This document shows positions 44,382-54,475 of a stretch of DNA of 64,000 nucleotides, piece by piece. The DNA comes from Paenibacillus periandrae (GTDB lineage Bacteria > Bacillota > Bacilli > Paenibacillales > NBRC-103111). The notes beneath the pieces were generated by a model. It saw only the letters and a list, made by a program, of their open reading frames with translations. It was not told the DNA's origin and ran no database searches. A program made the position numbers and the translations under genes. The DNA lies in NCBI RefSeq assembly GCF_022458865.1, contig NZ_JAJNMU010000003.1, positions 1-64,000 of the forward strand, read 5' to 3'. How positions within the stretch are numbered: the first letter of the stretch is position 1; the number at the start of each line of letters is the position of its first letter.

Positions 44382-45375
44382 AGCAATGCTGCGGGAAGTC
44401 AGAGTGGAAGAGGCTATTGGGCTGGTACTGGCACATGATTTGACGCAAATCATTCCTGGGCAATTCAAAGGCCGCTTGTTTACAAAAGGTCATGTTGTCC
44501 GTGAGGAGGACATTCCTGCTTTATTAAATATTGGTAAGGAGCATATTTATGTGCTCGATCTTCAACCGGGGTGGCTGCATGAGGATGAAGCGGCACTTCG
44601 TATGGCGAACGCCGTTGCTGGACCCAATTTGGAGCTGACTGCTCCTCATGAGGGGAAAATCAATCTAAAAGCGGCGATTCATGGGTTGGCCAAAATCGAC
44701 AAGACAGCTGTTGATGCCATCAACGCGATCGAACAGATCGTGCTGGCAACGATCAAGACGAATACGGTCGTTAAGCCCGGACAATCGCTTAGTGGAACCA
44801 GAGTGATTCCGCTTGTGGTCGAAACGGCAAAGGTCGAACAGGTGGAATCGTTAGCGGCAAGTGCTTTAGCATCCGTGATCGAAGTCAAGCCATTTCGGTC
44901 TCTTCGTGTAGGGCTGATCACGACCGGCAGCGAAGTCTTCAAGGGCCGTATTCAAGATAAATTTGGTCCTATCGTACGCGAAAAAGTAGCTGCGCTCGGC
45001 TCCGAGGTCATCGAACAGCGGCTGGCCCCTGATGAAAGCGACACGATTGTGCGCGAGATCCGCTATTTTCTGGAAGAGCAGAAGGCTGATCTGATTCTTG
45101 TAACCGGCGGAATGTCCGTTGACCCCGACGACCGGACGCCTGGTGCTATCAAGCAGGCCGGGGCACGAATTGTCAGCTACGGAACCCCTATGCTGCCAGG
45201 CTCGATGCTGCTGATCGGTTATTTGGGTGAGGTGCCGATTATGGGGCTGCCTGGTTGTGTGATGCATGATCCTTATACCTCCTTTGACGTGCTGCTGCCG
45301 CGTATATGTGCTGGAGAAACAATTGTCCGGGCCGATATTACGGAAATGGGCTATGGCGGATTATACGGATGTTAA
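44371..45375 (+). CDS. Molybdopterin-binding protein, MoeA-like
   Basis: 334 residues. The C-terminal half has a MoCF-biosynthesis domain: LRVGLITTGSEVFKGRIQDKFG, ADLILVTGGMSVDPDDRTPGAIKQAG with the GGMS pterin loop, and MGLPGCVMHDPYTSFDVLLP. The N-terminal half (EEAIGLVLAHDLTQIIPGQFKG, VREEDIPALLNIGKEHIYVL) resembles MoeA domains but is shorter than a full MoeA of about 400 residues. It probably binds molybdopterin or performs the insertion step. ATG 44371 is eight to nine bases after AGGAG; ATG 44365 is too close. Overlaps moaB and precedes tatA by 35 bases. Confidence 0.85.
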   Translation: MKPEAMLREVRVEEAIGLVLAHDLTQIIPGQFKGRLFTKGHVVREEDIPALLNIGKEHIYVLDLQPGWLHEDEAALRMANAVAGPNLELTAPHEGKINLKAAIHGLAKIDKTAVDAINAIEQIVLATIKTNTVVKPGQSLSGTRVIPLVVETAKVEQVESLAASALASVIEVKPFRSLRVGLITTGSEVFKGRIQDKFGPIVREKVAALGSEVIEQRLAPDESDTIVREIRYFLEEQKADLILVTGGMSVDPDDRTPGAIKQAGARIVSYGTPMLPGSMLLIGYLGEVPIMGLPGCVMHDPYTSFDVLLPRICAGETIVRADITEMGYGGLYGC

Positions 45376-45410
45376 TTTGCTAAGATAAACAAGAAATGGA
45401 GCTGGACGAC

Positions 45411-45701
45411 ATGAGTATTACCCATATCCTGCTGATTGCAGTTGTGGCGTTGATTTTGTTCGGTCCGAACAAGCTGCCTGAGCTGGGTCGTGCCATTGGC
45501 AAGACGCTGCGTGATTTTAAAAACGGTGCCAACGACCTGATGAGTGCTGCCACTGAATCCGAGCCTGAAAAAGGACGGAAGGACGTTACACCTCCTTCTC
45601 AATCGGCTGCTCCAGCAGCTGCAAGTCAACAGGAGCCTGTGGTACAGCCATCTCCACAAGCAAGTACGCAACAAAAGGATTCCCGAAGACTTCCGGATTA
45701 A
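45411..45701 (+). CDS. tatA: Sec-independent translocase protein TatA
   Basis: 96 residues. One N-terminal membrane helix, ITHILLIAVVALILFGPNKL, followed by PELGRAIGKTLRDFKNGAND, the classical FGPxKLPELG hinge and amphipathic helix. The tail is Ser/Gln/Pro-rich. Start ATG 45411, nine bases after GGAG; an ATG at 45396 is less well placed. It forms the pore-like part of the twin-arginine translocase with TatC, encoded 36 bases downstream. Location after Moco genes fits export of folded molybdoenzymes. Confidence 0.95.
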   Translation: MSITHILLIAVVALILFGPNKLPELGRAIGKTLRDFKNGANDLMSAATESEPEKGRKDVTPPSQSAAPAAASQQEPVVQPSPQASTQQKDSRRLPD

Positions 45702-45737
45702 ACAGGAGTAACTACAACAAGCTAAAGTTGGTGAATC

Positions 45738-46499
45738 ATGACGAATAATGATGAAGGCATGTCCTTGGTCGAGCATCTTGGCGAGCTGCGCAAACGGATT
45801 ATTTGGGTGCTGCTCGTGTTAATAGGTGGCATGGTGATTGGTATTATCGTAGCACAGCCACTAATCCTGTATCTAAAAAATGTTCCCCCTGCATCAGGGA
45901 TTGCCTGGAACGCCTTTTCTCCATGGGATCCTATCAAGCTGTATATGAATTTTGCATTGGTTACAGGTCTGATTGTCACCTTACCCTTTGCTTTGTATCA
46001 AATATGGTCTTTTCTCAAGCCGGGTCTGCGTGTTGAAGAACAGAAGGCTTCACTGATCTTTATCCCGCTTGCTTTTCTACTGTTTTTGATCGGTTTGGCT
46101 TTTGCTTATTTTGTCGTTTTTAAAATGGCATTTATATTTACTACGGAAATTTCCGGACGGTTGGACATCAACGAAACCTATGGGATTACACAATATTTTA
46201 CGTTTATGTTCAACATTTTGCTGCCAATCGGGCTGATCTTTGAGCTGCCGATAATTATTATGTTTCTTACCAAGCTGCGCATTCTTAATCCAAAAAGACT
46301 TCACAAATTACGCCGTTATGCCTATATGATTCTTGTAATCGTTGCTGCGATGATCACGCCACCAGACCTGATTTCCGCTGTGGTCGTATCGCTGCCGATG
46401 ATTTTGCTTTATGAGGTCAGTGTGTGGCTATCTGGATCTATATACCGCAAGCAGCTGATCAAGGATCAGGAATGGGAAGAGGAATACGGTCCCAAATAA
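45738..46499 (+). CDS. tatC: Sec-independent translocase protein TatC
   Basis: 253 residues with six membrane segments. SLVEHLGELRKRIIWVL at the N-terminus, NAFSPWDPIKLYMNFALVTG, FLKPGLRVEEQKA and the conserved AAMITPPDLISAVVVSLPMI in the last third are TatC signatures. It recognises the twin-arginine signal. A terminator follows within 50 bases. Confidence 0.96.
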   Translation: MTNNDEGMSLVEHLGELRKRIIWVLLVLIGGMVIGIIVAQPLILYLKNVPPASGIAWNAFSPWDPIKLYMNFALVTGLIVTLPFALYQIWSFLKPGLRVEEQKASLIFIPLAFLLFLIGLAFAYFVVFKMAFIFTTEISGRLDINETYGITQYFTFMFNILLPIGLIFELPIIIMFLTKLRILNPKRLHKLRRYAYMILVIVAAMITPPDLISAVVVSLPMILLYEVSVWLSGSIYRKQLIKDQEWEEEYGPK

Positions 46500-46501
46500 T
46501 A

Positions 46502-46545
46502 CCGCATTTACAGCTGGAATGGAGCTGCAAATGTGGTTTTTTTCT
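46502..46545 (+). terminator. Rho-independent terminator after tatC
   Basis: CC-CATTT-CAGCT pairs with AGCTG-AAATG-GG with single-base bulges, followed by TTTTTTTCTT. It separates the Moco/Tat unit from groESL. Confidence 0.85.
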
Positions 46546-46616
46546 TGAATGTGCTGCTGTATAATAACAATCTCATAGGATACAATGATGAAGTTGTGTA
46601 AATTAATTAAAAAAAC

Positions 46617-46645
46617 TTGCAAAATGTTACGAAACTGATTATCAT
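46617..46645 (+). promoter_or_regulatory. Sigma-A promoter of groES-groEL
   Basis: TTGCAA at 46617-46622 and TATCAT at 46640-46645, spacing 17. The expected start site lies a few bases before the CIRCE element. Confidence 0.75.
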
Positions 46646-46656
46646 AATAAGTGTTG

Positions 46657-46683
46657 TTAGCACTAAACATATTCGAGTGCTAA
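46657..46683 (+). promoter_or_regulatory. CIRCE operator (HrcA binding site)
   Basis: TTAGCACTA, 9 bases, then GAGTGCTAA. The right arm matches the CIRCE consensus exactly; the left arm has A in place of the last C of TTAGCACTC. It lies 48 bases before groES, the position where HrcA represses in the absence of heat stress. Confidence 0.96.
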
Positions 46684-46731
46684 CAGTAACCTAAAAATTC
46701 AGAACCATATTTCAAAGGAGGACATTTTCTC

Positions 46732-47013
46732 ATGATCAAACCGTTAGGTGATCGCGTAATTATCGAAGCCATTGCTAAAGAGGAAACAACAGCAAGTGGA
46801 ATCTTCTTGCCTGAAACTGCTAAGGAAAAACCGCAAGAAGGTCAAGTTGTAGCGGTAGGCAGTGGCGTACTGAAAGATGGAGAGCGTGTTGCGCTTGAAG
46901 TTAAAGAAGGCGACCGCATCATTTTCTCGAAATATGCAGGTACTGAAGTGAAATTTGAAGGACGCGAGCTTCTTATATTGCGCGAAAGCGACATTCTTGC
47001 CGTTATCGAGTAA
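46732..47013 (+). CDS. groES: Co-chaperonin GroES
   Basis: 93 residues: [13 protein letters not shown] at the N-terminus, the mobile loop [21 protein letters not shown], and [19 protein letters not shown] strands near the end. It caps GroEL. The ATG has AAAGGAGG eight bases upstream. groEL follows after a 174-base gap, longer than in many bacilli. Confidence 0.98.
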   Translation: MIKPLGDRVIIEAIAKEETTASGIFLPETAKEKPQEGQVVAVGSGVLKDGERVALEVKEGDRIIFSKYAGTEVKFEGRELLILRESDILAVIE

Positions 47014-47142
47014 TTAGGAGATCCTATACTTATAGACTACCACCAGCTGCTAATGCGAATTTAGCCGGCTTTTACTTATAGCATCAGTACACATTCATGA
47101 TTCAGTTCTTGAGAAGGTATCTGATGTTTCTTGTGAAGATAA

Positions 47143-48825
<1,683 letters not shown>

Positions 48826-48906
48826 GAAGCGACCCAACTGCTATGATATTGCAGCCTGATATTCTTTTGCAGGGATATCCGGGCTGCAAGCATCCATATG
48901 CCAAAG

Positions 48907-48950
48907 GAGACCTTTTATGAGTTCAATGAACTTGTGAAAGGTCTCTTTTT
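48907..48950 (+). terminator. Rho-independent terminator of groESL
   Basis: GAGACCTTT pairs with AAAGGTCTC, with an inner GTTCAATGAAC hairpin, followed by TTTTT. Confidence 0.9.
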
Positions 48951-49101
48951 ATATACTTCAGAATGTATTGAGTAGGGTAACTTGATTGGATTTGTATTTC
49001 TACGATTCTGATTCCCAATTCGGATCATTTGGTGCTAGACTGATGTTAGGACGCATCACCAGATGCATCAGCAAAAAATACGGAAGGATGATTGGTGTAC
49101 G

Positions 49102-49866
49102 ATGTATTTACCATTGGAAAATAAAGCTGCCATAGTTACCGGAGGTGCAAGCGGCATCGGATACAGTATCGTTAAGGGCTTGGCGCGTGCGGGCGCAAGC
49201 GTCATCATCGCAGATATGAGTCATCAAGGAGAGGATGCAGCCAAGGCGTTGGTTGAGGAAGGATTAAACGTCATTTTCGTTCAAGGTGATGTTACGTTGT
49301 CCGAGGACGCACAGAGAATCGCTAGCAAGGCTGAAGAGCATTTTGGTGGATTGGATATTCTCGTCAATAATGCAGGCATTTATCCACGCAGTATGATGCT
49401 CGATACGACTGAAGAGCTGTGGGATCGTGTGATGTCGATCAATGTTAAGGGAGTCTTTTTGATGTGCCAGGCGGCAGCACCTTGGTTGAAGAAACGTGGG
49501 GGCGGCACGATTATTAATATGAGTTCAAGTCATGCAGCAGTCGGATCACCTGAGCTGTTCGCCTATTCGGTTTCCAAGGGAGCGATCTCGACATTAACCC
49601 GTAATTTGGCTCGAGCCTTAACCAGTGACCGGATTCGGGTCAATGCCATCAATCCGGGATGGGTAGCGACTGAGCGTGAAATTGAGGTACAGGCTTTGAA
49701 TGGGAATAATCTAGACTGGCTAATTGAAAAAGGTAAAACCTTACCACTTGGCCGTCTGCAAACGGGTGAAGATACAGCGGCCGTGGCCGTGTTCCTGGCA
49801 AGTGATCACGCTACCCAGATTACTGGACAAATCATTCAAGTGGATGGAGGCACCACAGTTCAATGA
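49102..49866 (+). CDS. SDR-family oxidoreductase
   Basis: 254 residues, classical short-chain dehydrogenase: VTGGASGIGYSIV (coenzyme), NNAGIYPRSMM, the Ser in INMSSSHAAVG, YSVSKG as the Tyr-x-x-x-Lys pair, INPGWVATE and the C-terminal QVDGGTTVQ. Acidic Asp at the end of strand 2 (IADMSHQG) suggests NAD preference. The exact substrate cannot be read. The start chosen is ATG 49102; upstream Met codons lack a better site, and the ribosome site here is weak. Single gene; a stem AAACAAGC/GCTTGTTT lies at 49898-49944. Confidence 0.85.
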   Translation: MYLPLENKAAIVTGGASGIGYSIVKGLARAGASVIIADMSHQGEDAAKALVEEGLNVIFVQGDVTLSEDAQRIASKAEEHFGGLDILVNNAGIYPRSMMLDTTEELWDRVMSINVKGVFLMCQAAAPWLKKRGGGTIINMSSSHAAVGSPELFAYSVSKGAISTLTRNLARALTSDRIRVNAINPGWVATEREIEVQALNGNNLDWLIEKGKTLPLGRLQTGEDTAAVAVFLASDHATQITGQIIQVDGGTTVQ

Positions 49867-49984
49867 GCGGAGCCTGAGAGCTGATAGAACGACAAGTAAA
49901 CAAGCTTCACCACCACAGGGTGCCGTGATGGAAGAGGCTTGTTTGCTGTCTTACTGAGTTACTTACACGCCTTTGCAGGTGGAT

Positions 49985-50494
49985 TTATCGACCGCTTTCA
50001 TGCCCTTCGGAAATATTCAGCAGCTGATCAGTAAATAAGTAAAGCTGATGAAGAACAAGCGCATTTTGGCGGTCCAAATGCTCTATGGCTTGTGAGCTGC
50101 TAAGCCAGTCGCGTTGCAGGATCGTATTGTGTTTAAAATAAAGAACACCCGTATCTGTAAACAGGCCAAACCCACCAAGAGGCAGCTGGATATTAATTTT
50201 CGCTGTTTCTGCAAGCAGTTTGGTATAGGTTGAGGGAGGGACGTTGTTTCTTAGTACAGCAAATGTTTGTAAGATGGCAACTCCCTCTTCGGTGAACGAC
50301 TCCATCCTCGGAAGGAAGCAAAGTTCCAGATCAATAATCGTGAAGCGTTCGCCGATCTCATCAAAACGCAAGATCAAAGAAGGATAAGGCGATTCATTTG
50401 TTGGTTCAGCCCAGTGGTTATGAACGTCGAGCTTCATATAATATTGTTGGAATTGGCGGAGAAATGAATCCGTAAAATCAGTAGCAGCTGCCAT
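49985..50494 (-). CDS. Candidate secretion-chaperone-like protein
   Basis: 169 residues from ATG 50494, eight bases after GGAGG. Soluble, acidic, no signal peptide. The layout is an alpha/beta fold with a hydrophobic strand set (SLILRFDEIGERFTIIDLEL, GFGLFTDTGVLYFKH) followed by C-terminal helices (HLDRQNALVLHQLYLFTDQLL). INIQLPLGGFGLFTDTG resembles the central beta strands of CesT/class I type III secretion chaperones and YbjN-like domains; this is a fold impression only. It lies 72 bases downstream of the large effector-like gene on the same strand, so the two are probably cotranscribed. A dedicated chaperone or immunity partner is the most economical role. Not recognised by name. Confidence 0.55.
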   Translation of the reverse strand: MAAATDFTDSFLRQFQQYYMKLDVHNHWAEPTNESPYPSLILRFDEIGERFTIIDLELCFLPRMESFTEEGVAILQTFAVLRNNVPPSTYTKLLAETAKINIQLPLGGFGLFTDTGVLYFKHNTILQRDWLSSSQAIEHLDRQNALVLHQLYLFTDQLLNISEGHESGR

Positions 50495-50566
50495 AAGTAT
50501 TACCTCCATACATAGGCTGGTCCTTGAAAGAACAGACAAGCGATTGTCTCAAATGAATTAAGTGAA

Positions 50567-52432
50567 TTAAGTATGCAGTTTTTTGGCGATCAAATCTTTG
50601 CCTGGTTTTTTCTTTAGTCGGTTGACCTCGAGTCCGATACCTTCAATAACAGATTTGGCCTCATCATCCTGACCTGCAACCCCACCTTCATAGAGCATAG
50701 AAGCAAGATCGGTTACGAGTTGGTTATAGCATTGTCCTACGTTGTTGAAGCCGTGTGCCTCTAGCACACCTTGACGTACTTTTTCCCGACTAAGTCCTGC
50801 ATTCTCCGGCTTGGTCATTTCTTGATCAATGTTCAGGGCTTTGTCGACAAAGGATTCCTTTCGTTTGGATTTTTTGTAAAATTTGACGATAGCCCCGATT
50901 CCACCGAGTATTGCGGCTGCTGCGAGCAGGATAGGACCGACTGGAGACAAGGCAGCTGCGATCATTACAGCGCCTCCTGCGATCATCAGCGCTCCTTTGG
51001 CGGCAGTTACGGCGCTCTTGGTTTTATTAATAGTTTGGGTGGATCCGCCCAGATTGGCAGCCAGACCTAAATCCCTCTGATGTTGTTTAGCTTGCTCGGT
51101 TTCACTTGTGCTTCCCTTAGCGCTGAAGCCTTTCTCAAGCTCCGCCAGCTTCTTCTGGTTTCTGCTGCTTTCTACGTAGCCGGCAACTCCGCCAGCGAGG
51201 TAAGCCGCACCTCCAACAACACCTGCTGCACCAGCGGCAGCTGTAGCCGCACCGCTGGCAGCCATTCCACCGTAGGTTCTGACACCATTAACCGTACCCG
51301 CAGTGAAACGGGCCAAATCAGCTGCTCCACCTGAAGCTTCTGATCCTAGTATTTGTGCTTTACCAGCAGTAGACAAGCTTGAATCATAGTTTTCAGATGC
51401 ATTATATATTTGCGATACGGAAGCCACTCCGCTCAGTACGCCTGCTGCCGGTGCAACTGCATTGGCAACCGAAAGGGCGCCACCGGCCCCGAGCGTATTG
51501 CTTATAGTGGCCGTACCGGATACCCCGCTCGTAGCCGCTGAGGTTACGATTGCCGTATAGCCCGCATAGTCTCGTGCCTGATCAGCATTGTAGTTAGTAA
51601 TATTCTTGGCCTTGGCTTCCCGGCAAATCTCTGAGAAACGGTCCCAGTCCACTGTCTTGGTGAAGACGCCTGTGAGCATCGTCTTTTTGGCCTTATCAAT
51701 AGTTGGGGTACGATCATTACCACACATGGTTTTGATGGCAGACATCTTTTCTCCGGTAGTCAAATCATCAAAATATCCGAATAATCCCGCCTTTTTTTCT
51801 TTTTCCGCACGTCCCTTAAACCATTCAAATACTACATTATAGTTGTGATACTTCTTTAAATCCTTTGCTGGTGCAGGAAGTGCGGCTGGAGAAGGGGCCT
51901 CAGCGGCGGGTGCGGGTGCAGCAATAGGTCCAGTAGCTGCTGCTGCTGTTGGAGCCGCAACGGAGACGGGAGCTGGGGTAGCAGTTTGAGCTGCCTCAAC
52001 TGGTGCGCTAGCAGCGGGAGCAAGAACAGGAGCAGCCGATACCGCAGTAGGAGCGGCCATAGCTGGAGCTCCAGCGGAAGCAGCAACTTGAGTGGCCTCA
52101 GCAGGTACAACGGCTGCCGGAGCAGCTATTGGAGCTCCAACTGCAACTTCAGCGGCAGGTTCAGCAATTGTTTCTGGTGCAGCCGCGGCTACCGCGCGTT
52201 GAATGGTCGGGCTACCCGTACGGGTTGATGATGAAAACATCCGTTGTACAGCCTGGTTCCCGACAGTGCGCTGCATATGTATCATGTTTTCATTGGAAAA
52301 TCCTAAAGCCCGATTGGGAACGGGGCTACCTTGCGTCGAAGCCATCATGCTGGGCTGCTGCTGAATAGGTGAAAATGGATCCGTTGAGGGGCTTTTTACA
52401 GCGTTACTTTTGACATTGGCATGTTCTAACAT
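50567..52432 (-). CDS. Candidate contractile-injection-system effector (QRTVGNQAV motif, pore-like segments)
   Basis: 621 residues from ATG 52432, six bases after GGGGAGG. Positions about 50-65 read MIHMQRTVGNQAVQRM, a motif seen at the N-terminus of many proteins found near extracellular contractile injection systems. Next come about 110 residues of Ala/Pro/Val-rich linker (80-190), a folded alpha part (VVFEWFKGRAEKEKK, DDLTTGEKMSAIKTMCGND), and two Gly/Ala-rich hydrophobic stretches: AAGAAGVVGGAAYLAGGVAG (about 405-430), and AGGAVMIAAALSPVGPILL with LLAAAAILGGIGAIVKFYKK (about 490-530). There is no signal peptide. The modular plan (delivery motif, linker, membrane-active region) suggests a toxin or effector loaded by a non-Sec route. 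No injection-system structural gene is in the window. It could instead be a cell-surface or spore protein. Confidence 0.55.
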   Translation of the reverse strand: MLEHANVKSNAVKSPSTDPFSPIQQQPSMMASTQGSPVPNRALGFSNENMIHMQRTVGNQAVQRMFSSSTRTGSPTIQRAVAAAAPETIAEPAAEVAVGAPIAAPAAVVPAEATQVAASAGAPAMAAPTAVSAAPVLAPAASAPVEAAQTATPAPVSVAAPTAAAATGPIAAPAPAAEAPSPAALPAPAKDLKKYHNYNVVFEWFKGRAEKEKKAGLFGYFDDLTTGEKMSAIKTMCGNDRTPTIDKAKKTMLTGVFTKTVDWDRFSEICREAKAKNITNYNADQARDYAGYTAIVTSAATSGVSGTATISNTLGAGGALSVANAVAPAAGVLSGVASVSQIYNASENYDSSLSTAGKAQILGSEASGGAADLARFTAGTVNGVRTYGGMAASGAATAAAGAAGVVGGAAYLAGGVAGYVESSRNQKKLAELEKGFSAKGSTSETEQAKQHQRDLGLAANLGGSTQTINKTKSAVTAAKGALMIAGGAVMIAAALSPVGPILLAAAAILGGIGAIVKFYKKSKRKESFVDKALNIDQEMTKPENAGLSREKVRQGVLEAHGFNNVGQCYNQLVTDLASMLYEGGVAGQDDEAKSVIEGIGLEVNRLKKKPGKDLIAKKLHT

Positions 52433-52595
52433 CATAATCCTCCCCAATAAAACTTCTATCTTTATGATAGCATACTATAGGGGAAAAATACTTTTATAAA
52501 ATTTATTTAAATGATAGATTGCATGCCGGAAAGTAACCCGAAGCCTTAGACTGATTGGGGGAGGATATATTGGATTTTTATCTTTTAGGTATGTA

Positions 52596-52630
52596 AAAAA
52601 AGACCCGATACCTAAGTATCGAGTCTTTTT
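52596..52630 (-). terminator. Rho-independent terminator of the SLH gene (bidirectional shape)
   Basis: AAAAAGACCCGATAC pairs with GTATCGAGTCTTTTT (one mismatch) around CTAAG. T-runs occur on both strands. It is 9 bases past the SLH-protein stop on the minus strand. Confidence 0.9.
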
Positions 52631-52638
52631 GTTCAAAA

Positions 52639-54294
52639 CTAGTTAATGAAACGAGCTGTACCCAAGAAACGCTTCAGCATCGTTGCAGATTGTGCACGAG
52701 TAGCTTTGCTTGCGGAACCGATTGTATCATCAGTCAAACCATTGATAATACCTGCGTTTACTGCAGCAGCGATTTCTTTTTGAGCCCATACAATTTTGTT
52801 GGAATCTTTGAATTTGCTCAATACGGATTGTGGATCTGGTACATTAGTACTGATGTCAGCATAGTTCATCGCACGAATCACGATAGCAGCCAACTCTTCA
52901 CGAGTGATTTGAGCATCAGGACGGAATGTATTATCTTCGTAGCCATTGATAATGCCTGCATAAGTAGCTGTAGCTACTGCGCTAGCATACCAAGCATCCG
53001 ATTTCACATCTTTAAATGTGCTAGCAGGTGCAGCAGAAGTCAAACCAAGGGAACGAACAGCCAATGCTGCAAATTCAGCACGAGTGATGTTGCGTTCTGG
53101 TTCGAAAGTTGTATCTGTGGAACCTTCTACAACCAGCTTGTTAGCAAGAAGCTCAACATCAGCTTTGGACCAATGGGAAGCAACGTCAGCGAAGCTTTTG
53201 TTGGATTCAACAACAGTATAGATACTGTTACCATTACGTTTGATGTTAGCTACGTTTTTACCATCAACAGTTGTGAAAGTAGCTGGAACAAAGCTTACTT
53301 TCTTCGTTGTTTCGTTGTACAAAACACCTGTTGTTTTGGAAGCATCAACAGCTTTGGAAACATTAACGGAGCGGGAAACATAAGTTTTACCGAAATCAAC
53401 CGTTGTTGTTTTGCTGTCTTTGTCAATACCAACTACATTAAAGTCAACAGCATCAGCCAGTTGAGTTCCGCCTACTGCAGTTGCTGCTGCTTTAACAGCA
53501 TCAGATGTAGTAGCGTCAGCTTTTGCAATGGTAACTTTAATTTTCAAATCTTTAACTTCAATACCCAATGCTTTAGCCAGGTCTTCTAGCTTGAAAACGG
53601 AAACAGGCAAAACATAAGTACCGAAATCGTTAGTAACTGTAATTGTTTTAGATCCATTTCCTACCAGAGCAGAAGCAGGGATCAAAGCAACAGTTCCGGA
53701 AAGCTTCAAAGTAATGTCACCAGCAGTCAAAGCAGTAGACAAAGTATTGGAATCAACGAATCCATCATTCGAAACGGAGATTACACCGTTACTAATACTG
53801 GAGCCACCACCGCCACCGCCACCGCTGCTACCGCCGCTGCTACCACTACCGATAAAAGTAGTGTTATTTACGGTTTGGTAAGCTGATTCAACTACAGATG
53901 TATTACCCTGATAAACTGCAGAGTTAACACTTAGTTGAGTGTAAGAGTTGGATATGCTTTGTGAGAAAGTGTAAAGGTAGTTGTTGTTGTAAACACTGTA
54001 TGTCGCTTTAGTAGTAGTTAGTAATACATTGTTACCATTAATTCTAACATAAACAGCTTTACTTACACCATCAGCATAAACATCTGAGTATACGGTTCCA
54101 GAAACAGTCCCATTATTATATGTAACACTACTGAATCCTACTGTTGCTGCAAATGCCAATACTGGGACCATAATTGCAATAATGAGTATTAAAGAAAGCA
54201 TTGCAGATATTTTTTTAACGAAAGTACGATTTAACACAGTATTCCTCCTATTTGTTCCTCTGTTTGTAAGGTCTTGCAAATTCAAATTCGCCAT
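52639..54294 (-). CDS. SLH-domain surface protein (S-layer-like)
   Basis: 551 residues. An N-terminal basic region and signal peptide (MLSLILIIAIMVPVLAFAATVGF) come first, then about 100 Asn/Ser/Tyr-rich residues (VTYNNGTVSGTVYSDVY, TQLSVNSAVYQGN), a Gly/Ser linker (GSSGGSSGGGGGGGSS) and a beta-rich domain. Three C-terminal SLH motifs follow: SFADVASHWSKADVELLANK, TFKDVKSDAWYASAVATATY with GIINGYEDNTFRPDAQITRE, and a third from KFKDSNKIVWAQKEIAAAVN. SLH domains bind pyruvylated wall polymer. The start has AAGGGAGGTG upstream. The adjacent glycan locus suggests glycosylation, but no direct evidence is visible. Confidence 0.9.
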   Translation of the reverse strand: MANLNLQDLTNRGTNRRNTVLNRTFVKKISAMLSLILIIAIMVPVLAFAATVGFSSVTYNNGTVSGTVYSDVYADGVSKAVYVRINGNNVLLTTTKATYSVYNNNYLYTFSQSISNSYTQLSVNSAVYQGNTSVVESAYQTVNNTTFIGSGSSGGSSGGGGGGGSSISNGVISVSNDGFVDSNTLSTALTAGDITLKLSGTVALIPASALVGNGSKTITVTNDFGTYVLPVSVFKLEDLAKALGIEVKDLKIKVTIAKADATTSDAVKAAATAVGGTQLADAVDFNVVGIDKDSKTTTVDFGKTYVSRSVNVSKAVDASKTTGVLYNETTKKVSFVPATFTTVDGKNVANIKRNGNSIYTVVESNKSFADVASHWSKADVELLANKLVVEGSTDTTFEPERNITRAEFAALAVRSLGLTSAAPASTFKDVKSDAWYASAVATATYAGIINGYEDNTFRPDAQITREELAAIVIRAMNYADISTNVPDPQSVLSKFKDSNKIVWAQKEIAAAVNAGIINGLTDDTIGSASKATRAQSATMLKRFLGTARFIN

Positions 54295-54326
54295 TCTCGA
54301 TTCACCTCCCTTCCAGCGAAGAATGT

Positions 54327-54354
54327 ATTATAACAAGGCTGGTGCCTTTGTTAA
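54327..54354 (-). promoter_or_regulatory. Promoter of the SLH gene with inverted repeat in the spacer
   Basis: On the minus strand, TTAACA (54349-54354) and TATAAT (54327-54332) are 16 bases apart, and AAGGCACCAGCCTT, a 5-bp inverted repeat, occupies the spacer. The leader to the ATG is only about 30 bases. Confidence 0.65.
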
Positions 54355-54475
54355 ATCAGAATAAAAATACTTAGTGTATTATTGAAAATACAATCTACAT
54401 CTTACCATCTAATAGCTAGCTATGGTAGTATTTTGTTAAAAAACATGGCTTCCAAATAATAGGACGTAATTCGTG

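Noticed and set aside
52690..53589. 299-codon frame antisense to the SLH gene
   Set aside because: It is Ser/Cys-rich, without a ribosome site, and mirrors the codon bias of the SLH gene.
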